Shown in pieces: positions 1 through 12,736 of a stretch of 64,000 nt of DNA. The stretch comes from Lathyrus oleraceus. Lineage: Eukaryota > Streptophyta > Magnoliopsida > Fabales > Fabaceae. Positions within the stretch are counted from its first letter, which is position 1. Every line of letters begins with the position of its first letter. The position numbers and the translations under genes are program-made. The DNA is taken from the NCBI RefSeq assembly GCF_024323335.1, contig NC_066584.1, positions 427,328,319 to 427,392,318 on the forward strand. Direction: 5' to 3'. The notes beneath the pieces were generated by a model, which was not told the origin of the DNA, made no database searches, and was given only the letters and a program-made list of their open reading frames with translations.

Positions 1-2537
1 GTGTGTTTAGCAAAATTGATTTGAGGTCTGGGTATCATCAGATTCGTGTAAAGGCTGAGGATATTCAGAAGACTGCTTTTAGGACAAGGTACGGTCACTA
101 TGAGTACTCCGTGATGCCTTTTGGGGTGACGAATGCACCTGGTGTATTTATGGAGTATATGAATAGAATCTTTCATGATTATCTGGATAAGTTTGTAGTT
201 GTGTTCATCGATGATATATTGATTTATTCCAAGGGCGAAGAGGATCATGCAGAGCATTTGAAGGTTGTGTTATCGGTGTTGAAAGAAAGGAAGTTGTTTG
301 CTAAACTCTCTAAATGTCAATTTTGGTTGAGTGAAGTAAGTTTTCTTGGACATGTGATTTCGAGCGGTGGAATTTCTGTGGATCCTACGAAGATCGAAGT
401 TGTATCTCAGTGGGAAGCTCCTAAGTCTGTTGCTGAGATTCGAAGTTTCCTTGGTTTGGCTGGTTATTATAGGAAATTCATTGAGGGATTTTCTAAGTTG
501 TCGTTACCGTTGACGCAGTTGACTAGGAAGAGTCAAGCTTTCATTTGGACTTCGCAGTGTGAAGCGAATTTTCAAGAGCTTAAGAGAAGATTGACTACGG
601 CTCCTATTTTGATTTTACCGGATCCGTTAGAAACCTTCGTTGTGTATTGTGATGCTTCTTTGTTGGGTTTGGGAGGTGTTCTGATGCAAAAAGGGCAAGT
701 GGTAGCTTATGCTTCAAGGCAACTCAAAGTTCCTGAGAAGAATTATCCGACGCATGATTTAGAGTTGGCCGCCGTTGTGTTTGTGTTGAAGCTTTGGAGA
801 CATTACTTGTTTGGATCGAGGTTTGAGGTGTTTAGTGATCACAAGAGTTTGAAGTACTTGTTCGATCAGAAAGAATTGAATATGAGGCAAAGGAGATGGT
901 TGGAATTCTTGAAGGATTATGATTTTGGTTTGAATTATCATCCTGGGAAAGCGAATGTTGTAGCCGACGCATTGAGTAGGAAGTCATTGCATATGTCTAT
1001 GTTGATGATGCGAGAGTTTGAATTGTTGGAGCAATTTAGGGATTTGAGTTTGGTTTGTGAAGCGACATCTTCGTGTGTCAAGCTTGGGATGCTGAAGCTT
1101 ACGTGTGACATTCTTGACGAGGTTAGAGAAGGTCAGAGGTCAGATCTGAAGTTAGTCGATGTTATGACATTGATTAACCAAGGTAAAGGTGGTGACTTTC
1201 GGATTGATGAGAATGGTATCATGAGGTGTCGTGATCGAGTGTGTGTTCCGAATGTTATGGATTTGAGAAAGAGGATTCTTGAGGAAGGGCATAGAAGTGG
1301 CCTGAGTATTCATCCTGGTGCTACTAAGATGTATCAAGACTTGAAGAAAACGTTTTGGTGGCAAGGTATGAAGAAGGATGTGGCGGAATTTGTGTATTCA
1401 TGTTTGACTTGCCAAAAGTCAAAGATTGAACATCAAAAGCCGTCTGGTTTGATGCAATCATTGTCTATTCCCGAGTGGAAGTGGGATAGTATCTCCATGG
1501 ATTTTGTTTCGGGCTTACCAAGAACATCGAGTAATTGTGAGGCGATTTGGGTCGTTGTGGACAGACTGACGAAGTGTGCTCATTTTATTCCGATGAGAAT
1601 GGATTATTCGATGGAGAGACTTGCTAAGTTGTATATCGAGAGGATTGTGTGTTTGCATGGTATACCGTCGAGTATTGTTTCGGATAGAGATCCGAGGTTC
1701 ACTTCGAGATTTTGGGAAGGTTTGCAAAGTGCTTTGAGTGCGAAGTTGCGTTTGAGTTCAGCATATCATCCGCAAACTGATGGTCAAACGGAGAGGACTA
1801 TTCAGTCACTTGAAGATATTTTGAGGTCTTGTGTTTTGGAACAAGGAGGAAATTGGGATAGTTTCTTGCCTTTAATCGAGTTTACATATAATAACAGTTT
1901 CCATTCGAGTATTGGAATGACACCTTTTGAGGCTCTTTATGGCAGAAGGTGTAGAACTCCTTTATGTTGGTACGAATCGGGAGAAAGTGCTGTGGTTGGA
2001 CCCGAGTTGATTCAAGAGACTACTGATAAGATTAAGATGATTCAAGGGAAGATGAAGGCTTCTCAGAGTCGTCAAAAGAGTTATCATGATAAGAGGAGGA
2101 AAGCTCTTGAGTTTGAGAAAGACGAGCATGTGTTTCTTCGAGTTACGCCAATAACGGGTGTTGGTAGGGCTTTGAAGTCGCGTAAGTTGACGCCGCGTTT
2201 CATTGGTCCTTATCAGATTTCCGAGAGGATAGGTGAAGTGGCATATCGGATTGCTTTACCACCATCACTTTCTAATCTTCATGATGTATTCCATGCGTCT
2301 CAATTGAGGAAGTACATTGCGGATCAATCGCATGTTGTTCCGTTAGATGATGTGCAAGTACGGGATAATTTGACGGTTGATACATCACCTATGCGGATTG
2401 AAGATCGAGAAGTGAAGAAGTTTCGTGGTAAGGAGATTGCTTTGGTAAAAGTGATATGGGGCGGAGTCGCCAATGGAAATATTACGTGGGAACTCGAGGA
2501 TAAGATGAGAGAATCATATCTGGAGTTGTTCGTTTGA
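1..2537 (+). CDS. Tekay-type Ty3/gypsy polyprotein, C-terminal part (RT-RNase H-integrase-chromodomain)
   Basis: This is the last 844 codons of a chromovirus Pol protein; the gag, protease and first part of reverse transcriptase lie left of the window. The visible frame opens inside the RT ([14 protein letters not shown]). The RT active site FIDDILIYS is near residue 70, and RNase H begins near residue 213 ([11 protein letters not shown]). The integrase HHCC finger lies around residues 425-475, followed by the catalytic core ([29 protein letters not shown]). A chromodomain-like tail ends near residue 844 ([11 protein letters not shown]). The frame is open to its stop, so this part is not decayed. 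It resembles the complete element at 15163-23685 over its whole length, with scattered substitutions. Chromodomains of this type are known to bias integration towards heterochromatin. The start is unknown because the frame runs off the window edge. Confidence 0.95.
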   Translation, partial: VFSKIDLRSGYHQIRVKAEDIQKTAFRTRYGHYEYSVMPFGVTNAPGVFMEYMNRIFHDYLDKFVVVFIDDILIYSKGEEDHAEHLKVVLSVLKERKLFAKLSKCQFWLSEVSFLGHVISSGGISVDPTKIEVVSQWEAPKSVAEIRSFLGLAGYYRKFIEGFSKLSLPLTQLTRKSQAFIWTSQCEANFQELKRRLTTAPILILPDPLETFVVYCDASLLGLGGVLMQKGQVVAYASRQLKVPEKNYPTHDLELAAVVFVLKLWRHYLFGSRFEVFSDHKSLKYLFDQKELNMRQRRWLEFLKDYDFGLNYHPGKANVVADALSRKSLHMSMLMMREFELLEQFRDLSLVCEATSSCVKLGMLKLTCDILDEVREGQRSDLKLVDVMTLINQGKGGDFRIDENGIMRCRDRVCVPNVMDLRKRILEEGHRSGLSIHPGATKMYQDLKKTFWWQGMKKDVAEFVYSCLTCQKSKIEHQKPSGLMQSLSIPEWKWDSISMDFVSGLPRTSSNCEAIWVVVDRLTKCAHFIPMRMDYSMERLAKLYIERIVCLHGIPSSIVSDRDPRFTSRFWEGLQSALSAKLRLSSAYHPQTDGQTERTIQSLEDILRSCVLEQGGNWDSFLPLIEFTYNNSFHSSIGMTPFEALYGRRCRTPLCWYESGESAVVGPELIQETTDKIKMIQGKMKASQSRQKSYHDKRRKALEFEKDEHVFLRVTPITGVGRALKSRKLTPRFIGPYQISERIGEVAYRIALPPSLSNLHDVFHASQLRKYIADQSHVVPLDDVQVRDNLTVDTSPMRIEDREVKKFRGKEIALVKVIWGGVANGNITWELEDKMRESYLELFV

Positions 2538-2567
2538 GGTAAATTTTCGAGGACGAAAATCTTTTAA

Positions 2568-2579
2568 GTGGGGGAGAGT
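2568..2579 (+). other. polypurine tract of the left Tekay element
   Basis: A purine run (agtgggggagag followed by t) abuts the LTR start TGTAACA. This is the expected second-strand primer site. The same tract occurs in reverse complement beside the 17153 LTR end of the complete Tekay copy. Confidence 0.85.
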
Positions 2580-4742
2580 TGTAACAACCCATTTTTTTAG
2601 TATTGAATTATTATACTATTATTATTATAATTTTAATTTAATTATGTGGAGTGTAATTAATTAATTGGTGTATTAATTCATTATCCAGTGGATATGAGAA
2701 ATAATTAAATAATTGAATTAATTAATTAACTTGGTTGCATAGTGAGTGGTTAATTATTTAAATTTAAATAGAGGTATTTAAATATTAGGTATTATTGGCC
2801 CAGTGATTAAATTAGATGATTTAAGCCCAACTAGAATACTATTATAAATAGTAAGAGTGAAGGAAGTGAGAATTAGAATTCACTTGAGCACTGAAGGCAA
2901 TAGAGAAAGAGGAGAGGAAAAACGAGAGGAGTCAAGAGTTCCATCAAATTGACAAGGTAAGGGGGAAATCCTTATCATTGTGGGTTAGTATGATTGGGTT
3001 AATGGGTAGGAACATGATTTAGGTTGAAATCCTTAATTGGCATGGTTTTGGAATTATTAGGTCCTGATAAATACTCTTAAATTGTGATGATTAAATTATG
3101 CTAAAACTGTGAATGAATATATATTTGGATGCGTCATAATTTTCTGAACGTGTAGCTTTTTACGGAATCGAAATCGGAGGTCTGGAAGTCCTCCAACGGT
3201 GAAAAATGCGGAGAAATCTGCATTCTGTTTCGTCGTTAGCGCAGGAACAGCTTTCTGTTTTGCGTTAACCGGTTAACCCAGGGCGTTAACCGGTTAACAC
3301 TGTTATAATATTGAAAAAAATTATATTCTGTCTTGCGTTAACCGGTTAACCCAGGGCGTTAACCGGTTAACACTGTTAAAAATTGCCAAGAAGCGCATTC
3401 TGTTTTGCGTTAACCGATTAACCCAGGGCGTTAACCGGTTAACACTGCTTGAAAAGTGAAAAATTGATATTTAAATGTTGTGTGCGTTTTGGAATGAAAT
3501 CTATGTGTACATATTTGATGATTGGCCTATATTGGTGAATAATATATTGTATGAATGTGTATGTATACCATTATTGAATTGTGAATGATTTATGGATATG
3601 GATGTGTATATGTAATCGTAATTGATGTGTTGTGATGAATGTGTATATGTACCAATTGTGAGTCATAGGGATATGTGGGATGTTAAGACGGTATATAGAT
3701 GGTCTTAATTGCATATGTGTTGGTATGTGTGCATCCATTCATAGCATGGTTGACTTCATTGTGGTAGTATTTAAACGGTGATCCTTCATTGGAAACAGAC
3801 GTAGCGGACGTTAATCCTTAATTGGGATTAGGCGTAGTATTTAAACGGTGATCCTTCATTGGAAACAGACGTAGCAGACGTTAATCCTTAATTGGGATTA
3901 GGCTTAGTATTAAGCGGTGATCCTTCATTGGAAACAGACGTAGGGCTTTGGTCTTGTCCGGATCGGAAGCGTGGCTTGGATTCTAGATATTGAATCGGAA
4001 AGCGGTGAAACTTTGAGTTCACATTGAGGTACCACATGCATGGAGTCACATTGTCTTGCATTGAGTCGTCCATAGTTATGTGATCATCGAATGCATGTAT
4101 TGATGTGAATGCGATGTATGTTTGAAATATGTGAAATGATTGTTGGTTAATATTATTGACGTGATTATACCAAGTGTGATGAATTCTTAAACTGTGTTTA
4201 ATTCATTATGCCTTATTATGCTATATCATAATGATTTGAATTCTCACCCTTTCTGTTTGAATGTTACCTTTACATGGGTATCGTGCAGATACTACAGAGT
4301 AGTATTGCTGGAGTAGGTGGACGGTAGCTCGCTCAAGGTTAGCTGGAGAGTTTCCGTATTTAGTTTGAATTTCGGTAATGAGTCAATGCTCTGGTCATGT
4401 AACACTGGGTAGCTTAGTGGTATTGAACTCATATCTTATTTGATATGCTTTATGTCATTAATTGTTTATCTGAATTTGAAGTGATTATTGAGAGATGATC
4501 ATGGTATGGGACATGGATCATATTATGAATTACATGAGTATTCTTTATTTTCCGCTGCGAACGCATATTGCTTGAATATTCATGATGAGTGAAATGTGTT
4601 ATTTTGAATGACCAGGTGTATTGTTGGTTTTTGAAAGTTTTAAGTTTTCGAAAACGTCGATGTGACGCCCTTTTCTTTATATGTGTGCTTATTTACTCTG
4701 ATTATATGCTAAATAATTTGGGGTAGAAAAATGGGTGTTACA
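2580..4742 (+). repeat. 3' LTR of the left Tekay element
   Basis: The LTR begins TGTAACAACCC right after the polypurine tract and ends with GTGTTACA, just before Ogre coding sequence resumes at 4743. Its length is 2163 bp. A TATA box (tataaata, 2843-2850) marks the promoter. A consensus splice donor (CAAG/GTAAGG) follows at 2957. Six copies of the palindrome GTTAACCGGTTAAC lie at 3264-3443 (one has a mismatch). A 70-bp unit is repeated about 2.6 times at 3765-3948. The matching 5' LTR is outside the window, so the target duplication cannot be verified; it would be the bases from 4743 on (aaacc). Confidence 0.9.
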
Positions 4743-5170
4743 AAACCCCTTTCTCTCTTGTATATGGCATGGAGGTTGTGCTCCCAGTAGAGGTTGAGAT
4801 CCCATCATTGTGTGTCTTGATGGAAGCCAAGTTGACTGAAGCTGAATGGTGTCAAACTAGGTATGACCAGTTGAATTTAATTGAAGCGAAGAGGTTGACT
4901 GCCATGTGTCATGGTCATTTATATCAGCAAAGGATAAAGAAAGCTTTTGATAAGAAGGTTAGACCTCGTGTGTTCAGGGAAGGTGACCTTGTGCTCAAGA
5001 AAATTCTATCTTTCAAAGCAGATTCTAGGGGATAGTGGACTCCTAATTATGAAGGCCCATATGTTGTTAAGAGATCCTTTTCAGGCGGTGCTTTGATTCT
5101 TACAATGATGGATGGTGAAGAGTTCACTCGTTCTGTGAACGCAGATGCAGTTAAGAAATACTTCGCCTAA
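4743..5170 (+). pseudogene. Ogre (Ty3/gypsy) polyprotein, C-terminal end
   Basis: Directly after the Tekay LTR an Ogre-type integrase frame resumes with the motif KPFSLVYGMEVVLP and runs through LPVEVEIPSL. Further on are the C-terminal motifs FDKKVRPRVFREGDLVLKK, NYEGPYVVK and the typical end VKKYFA. An in-frame TAG at 5033-5035 (after SFKADSRG) breaks it, most simply a TGG/AAG-type codon turned into a stop; the frame continues correctly behind it to the TAA at 5168-5170. The upstream gag-pol part lies left of the inserted Tekay element. Ogre integrase C-termini are distinct from Tekay ones in having no chromodomain, which is why I separate this from the preceding polyprotein. The encoded element would be non-functional in this copy. 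Confidence 0.85.
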
Positions 5171-8065
5171 AAATAAAAGAACGGCTCGCTAAGTTGAAAA
5201 TCCGAAAGGGCGACTTAGGAAAAAATGAGTGTCTCGGTGGATTGAAAACCTGAAATGGCGATCCAGTCAAAAGTTAGAGACATAAAACATAAAGAATTAT
5301 CCCGATAAATTGAGTACCCCACCTTGGGGCAATTTATGCAAAAATTAGGGATTATGGCAAGTAACTGCATCCTGTTGATCTTCAGTGTTGAAGACATTCT
5401 TGAGCAAGGTGGTCCGGTCTGTTCCCTCGAACCCAGTAACGGCCAAAAGCATAGTGGATATCAAGAGTTGGTAGGAGGATTAGTGATCATTGTATTCAAT
5501 GTAGCCCTTTTCCATGTAAATTACCATTTTTCAACTTTTGTAAAGATCTATAGAGTCTTGTCATTTACAGACTATCATTACATTAAATAAAGTTGCGCTT
5601 TTATCCAATTGTTTCTACTCTTGTTTAATTCAGCCAAATAGATTTAAATTTTACTATGACCATTGTGAAATTATTATTTTTTATCAAAATCATATTTTCT
5701 TAAACATATAAAAGCATTAAGCAATCGATTTCACTTAAAAGGAAAATCAACAGTGGTTTGAAAGCAGTAAGCCATGAGTGTGGAGCATTATTGGTTCTCC
5801 CAAAGTAGTTGGTGTGATTCCCATTTCATCCCCGACAGTATGTCAGCACCCGGTGTTTGTTGATTTCCCCAGCCGAGTTGTTCATCTTCTTCAACTGAGT
5901 TTGTGATTTGTTCTCCCTCGGGTTGTAGGCATTTCATTGCAGCGGTTGGCATGGTTCCGACAGAATTTTGGTTCCCTGCAAGTTTCCATCACACTCGTTC
6001 CCAGTCAGAGTTTCTCCCTGGTTCTGAGCAGTTATTTGTGTTTATCCCCTGCAGGGTTGTCTCCCATTTGATATGGTGTTAACCTAAAATTCCCCGCAGA
6101 GTTGATTGCAGTTTCCTCGGTGGATCTCCTCCTTTCTTCCCCAGCTAGGGTTGAGCCTTTGAGATGTTTGATCTCTTCTCCAGCAGTTGTTTCCCCCTTT
6201 TGTGGATTGGCCGAGAATTGTATTAATGATTCAAATCAGCGACAGTTGTATCCTTTGTGATTGTTTTGTCAGCATAATCATCATATACGCATATACACAT
6301 ACATATACACTCTTAGAGCTTACATTATTGCATTTTGTAATCCTCTGCTATAGTGGTACTTTATCCCCATGCAGGTTCGGTGTGTCTGTCCTCCTTCAAC
6401 TGTAGAGTGTCATCCCCCTAAGCAGAAAGACTTTAATCTTTCTTCTTTCCCCATTGAGTTATTTCCTCGTGGATGATTATTATTTTAGTTTCCTCCCCAG
6501 TTGATTACCTGGATGGAATCCCTCCCCTTGAGTTATATCCTCATTGGTTTGAGTCTTTGATTGACCGTTTTCTAGATCTTACCTAGATAGATGCCTTTGG
6601 TCCTCTAAGAGTCTATTACCCAGTAACTAGTAGTATTCTTCTTAGTTTGCAGTTTGTTACTTTTTGTCCAATACCCGACAAAAGTAACCCATTTTCCCCA
6701 ACAGATTCATTTTCACGTTTCCCTAGGAAGTATATCTTTGATATGTTCATCCTAACCGATGACGGATATTTTTTTCCCCTGCTTTAAGTTTATCCTTGAT
6801 ATGTTCATCTTAACCGGTGACAAATATTCTCTTTCTGGTATTCTACCCAGTAAAAAGGTAGTTGTAATCCCTATTTTGTTTCCCAGAGAGTTAATCCTTG
6901 ATATGTTCATCCTAACCGATGACGGGTTTCCTTCTCTTTGCGGTATTTTGTCCAGTAACCGGTAGTTGTAAATCCCGCTTTTCTCCCCTTTGTAGAGTTT
7001 ATCCTTGATATGTTCACCCTAATCGGTGACATATATCCTCTTTATGGTTTTTTATCCAGTAATTGATAAATATAATTCATATTCTTCCCCTTAGAGTCTA
7101 TCCTTGATATGTTCACCTTAACCGGTGACGGATATTCTCTTTCTAGTATTCTATCCAGCATTCGATAGATGTGATTCCTACTTTGTTCATGCGGATTATC
7201 CTTGATATGTTCATCTTAACCGGTGACGGATATCCTCCTTAACATCCCCAGACAAGTCTATCCTTGATATGTTCATCTTAACCGATGATGTATTTTCTTT
7301 CCTTTAAGTCTATCCTTGATATGTTCCCTTTAATCAATGACGAATATTCTCTCCCTTTGATCTTCTTCCCAGTAACTGGTAGTTGTAAATCCTATTTTTC
7401 CCCAGCAAGTCTATTCTTACCCAATAACTAGTAATGAATACGCCTCCTGGCGGCCCTCAGCGAGTCATCCTTGATATGTTTACCCTAACCGGTAACGGAT
7501 GTCCTCCCTGTCAGATTTTGTTATCCCCATACCTAGTAACTGGTAGTGGATGATATATTTTTGCTCCTCCTGTGTTAAAGATCTTTTCTTCCTCAGTCGA
7601 GTTTGAGTGCATATTTCCTTAGCGAAATCGTTATTCCTGCTTGGGTCGAGTACTTCAGTTTTGTTCTGATCTACCCGTTTCCCCTGTAGATGTTTCTTTT
7701 GTCCCCCGACTGATTCTTTCCATTGATTTATTTTCATGGAATCCCTCGTGTTCCCCAACAGTTTTAAATCGTAGCCTGGCCTACGCATAACCCTTTTTAT
7801 CCCCTCAGAGTCTCTGTTTCCCTAGTGAGTTTTCCTTACGAAATGCATTATACTCCTGTGGACTTTCAGTCTCTCCGGATTCTTTTCCTTTGTGGCAACA
7901 TTTACCCACAAAGATTTATTTTAGCATTTATATCATATGCATAATGAGGTTTCTTAGGGGCCAAGATTTGTTTCTATATGTTGTTATTTAAGCCCGTTCT
8001 ACTGAGTCGATATGAAGATTTTAACCTTCATCTCCTCAGTTAGAATGTCCTTAAATAGGGGCAGT
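5171..8065 (+). repeat. Ogre 3' non-coding region with internal tandem repeats and polypurine tract
   Basis: This 2.9-kb stretch lies between the pol end and the Ogre LTR and has no credible ORF. Ogre elements are known for repeat-bearing untranslated regions. Between about 6730 and 7500 the phrase tccttgatatgttcatc, followed by taaccgatgacgga or close variants, recurs roughly ten times at irregular spacing of about 50-110 bp. C-rich phrases (ccccag, cagtaactggtag) alternate with it. The last bases before the LTR (aaataggggcag, 8053-8064) form the polypurine tract. Confidence 0.75.
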
Positions 8066-11000
8066 TATAAGACCCTAATTTTAACCCTAAGATCCCTCAT
8101 TCTATTCTCATCATATGCATTAGCATTAAGATCACACCTTGGCATCCTCCTTACCCCTCCTTCATTGGGTTTACATTGGGAGAGGTCACCAAGCACCATT
8201 TGATTGTATCATACTTTGTATTTTAGCATCATTTACTAACCAAAATACAAAAAATATGTCTTTGTATTTGTCTAACTCTTTTGTAGGTAAGACATGTGCT
8301 CACCTTTGATCTATCAAGCTCATATCTAAGGTTTAAGACCCTCATTGCTAAGAGCTCAATCAATAATGATCTACAATGACTTTAGGCATCATATATTGAT
8401 CCCCATGATCTCCACATGTTATTTTGATCAAGAATTCATCAAGAGTTTGGAATTGGTTTGCCTTGGAAATCCTAGTTCACCTGGGTATCTTGTGTAACTT
8501 CTTCAACAAGCTTCTTCAACAATTGATCAAGTATTTCAAGGGATACTTCAAATTTCATCATCTTATGCATACATGATCTCCCATGAGTCCCAAAAGTCAA
8601 GAGAATCGCAAGCTAGCAAGTTGGTTGATGGTGGTTGACCGGAGGAATTCATCTGACCAAAACTGGGGTTCCCTAGACCCTATCTCCTACAATTTTTGTC
8701 ATATAAAAATGATTCCAAGAGAAATATTACTCTAAATGACATTAGAAACAACTTTCATGTTGAGGTCTAGATCTAGTTTTGCTTGTAAAGTTATTTTTTA
8801 TGGTGAATAATTATAGGTCATTTTGTCTAAACCCTAATTTGGAGGTCAACTTCCCAAGGCCATAACTTGCTCAATTTTTATGATATGAAATATTTCCAAG
8901 TTTCACAATCAAATTCAAGATGTATAATTCAACTGTGATGTTTAGAGGAAGAGCTAATTCAACTTTTATGAGCATGTGATATGAGGATGCATTATAGGTC
9001 ATTTTGGACCAATGCCATTGAACAAATGATTTTCCTCAACTTCAAAAATGCATAACTCCTTCATATTAAATCCAAATGAGATCGAATTTATGACCATTTT
9101 GAAGGACTTTGAGAGAGATACCACTTTTATGAAGGAAATTTTCTCATTTAGAGCTCACATGAAAAGTTAGCCAAGGTGGAATAAGTGAACATATGGCTTG
9201 ACACTTAGAAAAGTTTTTGATATGTTTAATTTTCCAAACTTCCACCTCAAAATTCATCATGATACAAGTTTCAAATGAAAAAGTGTCCAACATGAAAGTT
9301 GTTACTCTTGATCTAACCTTTCCAAAAAGTCCAATTTCATCCATTTCGGACAAGATTTGAATGGGCTGCACACGGCTTGAACATTACATCATCATTTGGC
9401 AAGATTTAACTTCAAACATCCATGCACAATTGCCTAGCATTCCAACTTGACTTCAGACTTGTTTGTATTCAATTATGGACCAAATGACATGATTTCATGG
9501 GCCTGTACACGCCCATGCACCCATGCATCATACATTGCTAAATTTGGAAGTTCACTTCAAGTGTTCAAATATCAATTGGATTGGCTATAAATAGAGGCTT
9601 TATGCATCAGAAATGAGGACCCTGTGTGCCAACTTTGATCCCAAGCATTCAAACCCTTCTATTTGATATGATAAACTTGAGAATTTCCTTTGGAATTTGA
9701 GTTTGAATCTCACTGTTTTGAGATTCAAAAGTCCAGGGATCCAAAGCCTTTTGATCATTTTAATCTACTCCTTGAAGCATCCTGAGTAAGATCAAGCACA
9801 AGCAAGAGCAAGCACAGTCGAATCCAGACCTACATTGAAGGTATTTTTCAGAAAATTTCATCTCTTCGATTCTCACTCAATTCTCCATAATTCTCTTGGA
9901 TCCTTGGTTGTCTTAAGTCCTACCAATGTAGGCAACAAGATTGAGTTGCTTTGAGGTCAAATTGAAGCAACTCAGATCGTGCACCTCAAATTTCAACTCC
10001 TTGTATCTCTCAATATACTTGGAGTTAGGATGAATTGAGGCCAGATTCGAGCTCAGTGCCATTTTTACTTTGAAATCATGTCCTTCTTTTTAATTTTGGT
10101 GATGGTTATGACTGAACCAGTCCGGTGAAGCTCACCGGAGAAGGAGACCGGAGCTGTAGCTCCGGTGGTGAGTTGGCAGGTTCAGAACCGCAAGATCCAT
10201 TTGAAATGAAATAATCTCGTGCGTTGGTTTGGATTACCATTGTTGTGGCGCACTAACTAGATTCCATTTTAGATTGCGCGTTTGTGACCACTTGATCTGC
10301 CACCTCAATTAATGAGGGAGATCAAGTGGTCCACGTTTTTTCTGATTATTTGATTTTCATTTTATTTGTTTTATTTTTATTAATTCATTTTAATTTTAAT
10401 ATTGATCCAAAAAATATGAGAGTTTTACCAAAAAATTTCAAACAATTTCCTCTTTCATTTTCTGAATTAAAATTATTTTTTGGATCGTTATTAATATTTT
10501 TCATGATTTAATTGATTTTGTGAATATTTTTAATTGTTTAAAAATAGTTTTAAGTTTCCAAAAATGATAAAAAAAATTCTCCAAGGTCCTTTGACCTTGT
10601 TTGACCTATGATAAATCTCATGGCCATTTCTTTGGTGTTTTGATGAGGTTTCAAGAATTTGACAAACCATAATTTAATTCAATGCATATTTTAGTTGATT
10701 TTAATTATTTAAATGCCAAATAAATATTGTTGAGCTTCTAATTTTGACTTGTTGAGTTTGACTTGTGTTATTGGGCCTTGGTCAAGGTTGATTTGACTTT
10801 GTTGAGTTAAGATCATTGGATTTAGAGGATTGATGAAATATATATTTCATCTCCCAAAATCAATGAATGATCTTAATTTGGTAAAAGTCCTCATTTGACC
10901 AATTTGTGTTGATTCCATTTCCCTTCCCTCTTTATCTCATTCCCCTTCTTTATTCATTCATGTCATGGACCAATGATATCTCTAGATCCTAAGGCTAGTT

Positions 11001-12736
11001 GATTGCAAAATCAACATGAGTATGGATGAGATTAGGTCCACCCTTTTGCATATTCTTTTTGTGTGTGGTATATTTCCAACATGCATTAACACCAAAATTC
11101 TATTGTCCGATCTCAAATAGTTGTGACTTCTACATAAGTCTAATTACGATTGCTTAACATAGTGCTAAATTTGTGACACAAAAGGCATAACATTCTACTA
11201 AGTGAGATTGTAAGTCTCCCCTCTTTCATGGTATTGTGTGGAAACTTGGCCATTTTTCCTTCCTTTGGAAGATGTCTTGGTTCAAGGATCCATACTTGTG
11301 ATAAGTGGGTTGAGTGTTCTCCAAAGAATGACTTAAACAAAACCAAAGCAAAAACAATACTAACTTATAATCCACTAACAACTAACGTTTAATTTCAAGC
11401 CATTTACTTTTGTGCACTTTAATTTCAAGCCTTTATTCATTTGCCATTATTCATACAATTCAATTTGTTTACTTTAATGTCATTTTCACTTTGCTCAATT
11501 GAGCCATACTTTGTGAATATATTGTGTTTGTATATACTTGTTTGTATTTGTGGTCTTTTGACCTTAATGAACATAATAAGAACAAAAACCCTAAAAAACA
11601 TTTTGTGTGGATTGTTGGATTGATCTGAGACATTGGACTTAGACTTAGGCAACACTCCCTATGCAAAGGACTTGGCCAATGCCAAATTTTCTGAAACCAA
11701 GTGCTTGTGAAGAAAACTTTCATCTGATGCAAGTATTGAGATCACGTTTGAGTTCATCTGCAACATGATCATATTGAAGCTGTTATTTTGAACCTGTGTC
11801 TAGTGCCCACCTTTGAAGTCATCTGATACATGGGGAATTTTGAAGAAGATTATGAAGTTGCTAAGCTTGGATGTGGCTATCTTTGTTTGATGCCTTGCTC
11901 TTCATCTTGCTATTTGTATATTGATATTGCTTGATTCTAAAGTCCAAGGGAAATTTGGGTTTCTATATGACATTCTTGTCTATTGGATTGCAACCAATTG
12001 GTCAGATCTTTTCAACTCTTAACTTTTAAATTTTTGCTTAGGATTAGTCTCTTCATCTTCTCCCCCACTTCTTTAATTTCAAATCTCTCCCTTCTTTTAA
12101 AATCTTCTTTGCTTGTGTTTTCTAAACTTAGACCATATTGCAAAATTAGAAACTTTGGCCTTATGCCATTGCATTTGTTAAACTCATTTTCTTAGACAAA
12201 CTTGTAAATGAACTTAATTATACTTGACTTAAAATTTCAAAAGTAAAAAAGAACTAACACCCATCCAAACCATTTTTAGGCCCTTTGTGCCTTTGTTAAA
12301 CTTACAATTTTGTTAAAAGCAATTCACTCACTTTGAAATTGATACCATGAACTACGAGGTTTTGATCCCTCATTTTATGTTGGTACGTAGGCACAAGTCC
12401 GAAGGTCTTGTCAAACACAAAAATATAATTAATGAATTCTTTTCTCATCTCTCCACTCTATTTATTGCAAACATCATTTTGTACAAAAACACATATGCAT
12501 ACAAGAAAGGGCTCCCTAGGATTACCTAGGACACTTTGGATGCTAACACCTTCCCTCTGTGTAACCAACCCCCTTACCTGTAATCTCTGGCATTTTATTA
12601 GTTTTGATTTGAAAACTTCTTATTTTTGGGTTTTGTTCGTACTTTTCCCTTGGAAACAATAAAAGCGCGGTGGCGACTCTGGTTTTATTGAGGTTTGGCT
12701 TATCAATAGCTTGATGGTCATGAATTTACCGCTACA
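8066..12736 (+). repeat. Ogre 3' LTR
   Basis: The LTR is 4671 bp long. It starts just after the polypurine tract with TATAAGACCCTAATTTT, where the expected TG appears mutated to TA, and ends with CCGCTACA next to Athila coding sequence. A promoter TATAAATAGAGG lies at 9586-9597. Near the 3' end (12660-12690) is the Ogre hallmark gcgcggtggcgactctgg. The module tacgtaggcac plus hairpin (12394-12410) recalls modules in the second Ogre-type LTR at 57586-62951. No ORF inside has coding character. Whether 12737-12741 (atgac) is the target duplication cannot be tested, because the 5' end is off-window. Confidence 0.8.

Noticed and set aside
7480..7788. 102-aa minus-strand ORF in the Ogre 3' region
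   Set aside because: Low-complexity and basic, antisense to the element, with no family resemblance; likely chance.
8012..12662. Small ORFs in the Ogre LTR as possible host genes
   Set aside because: All are short, with composition following base bias, and lie within one LTR.
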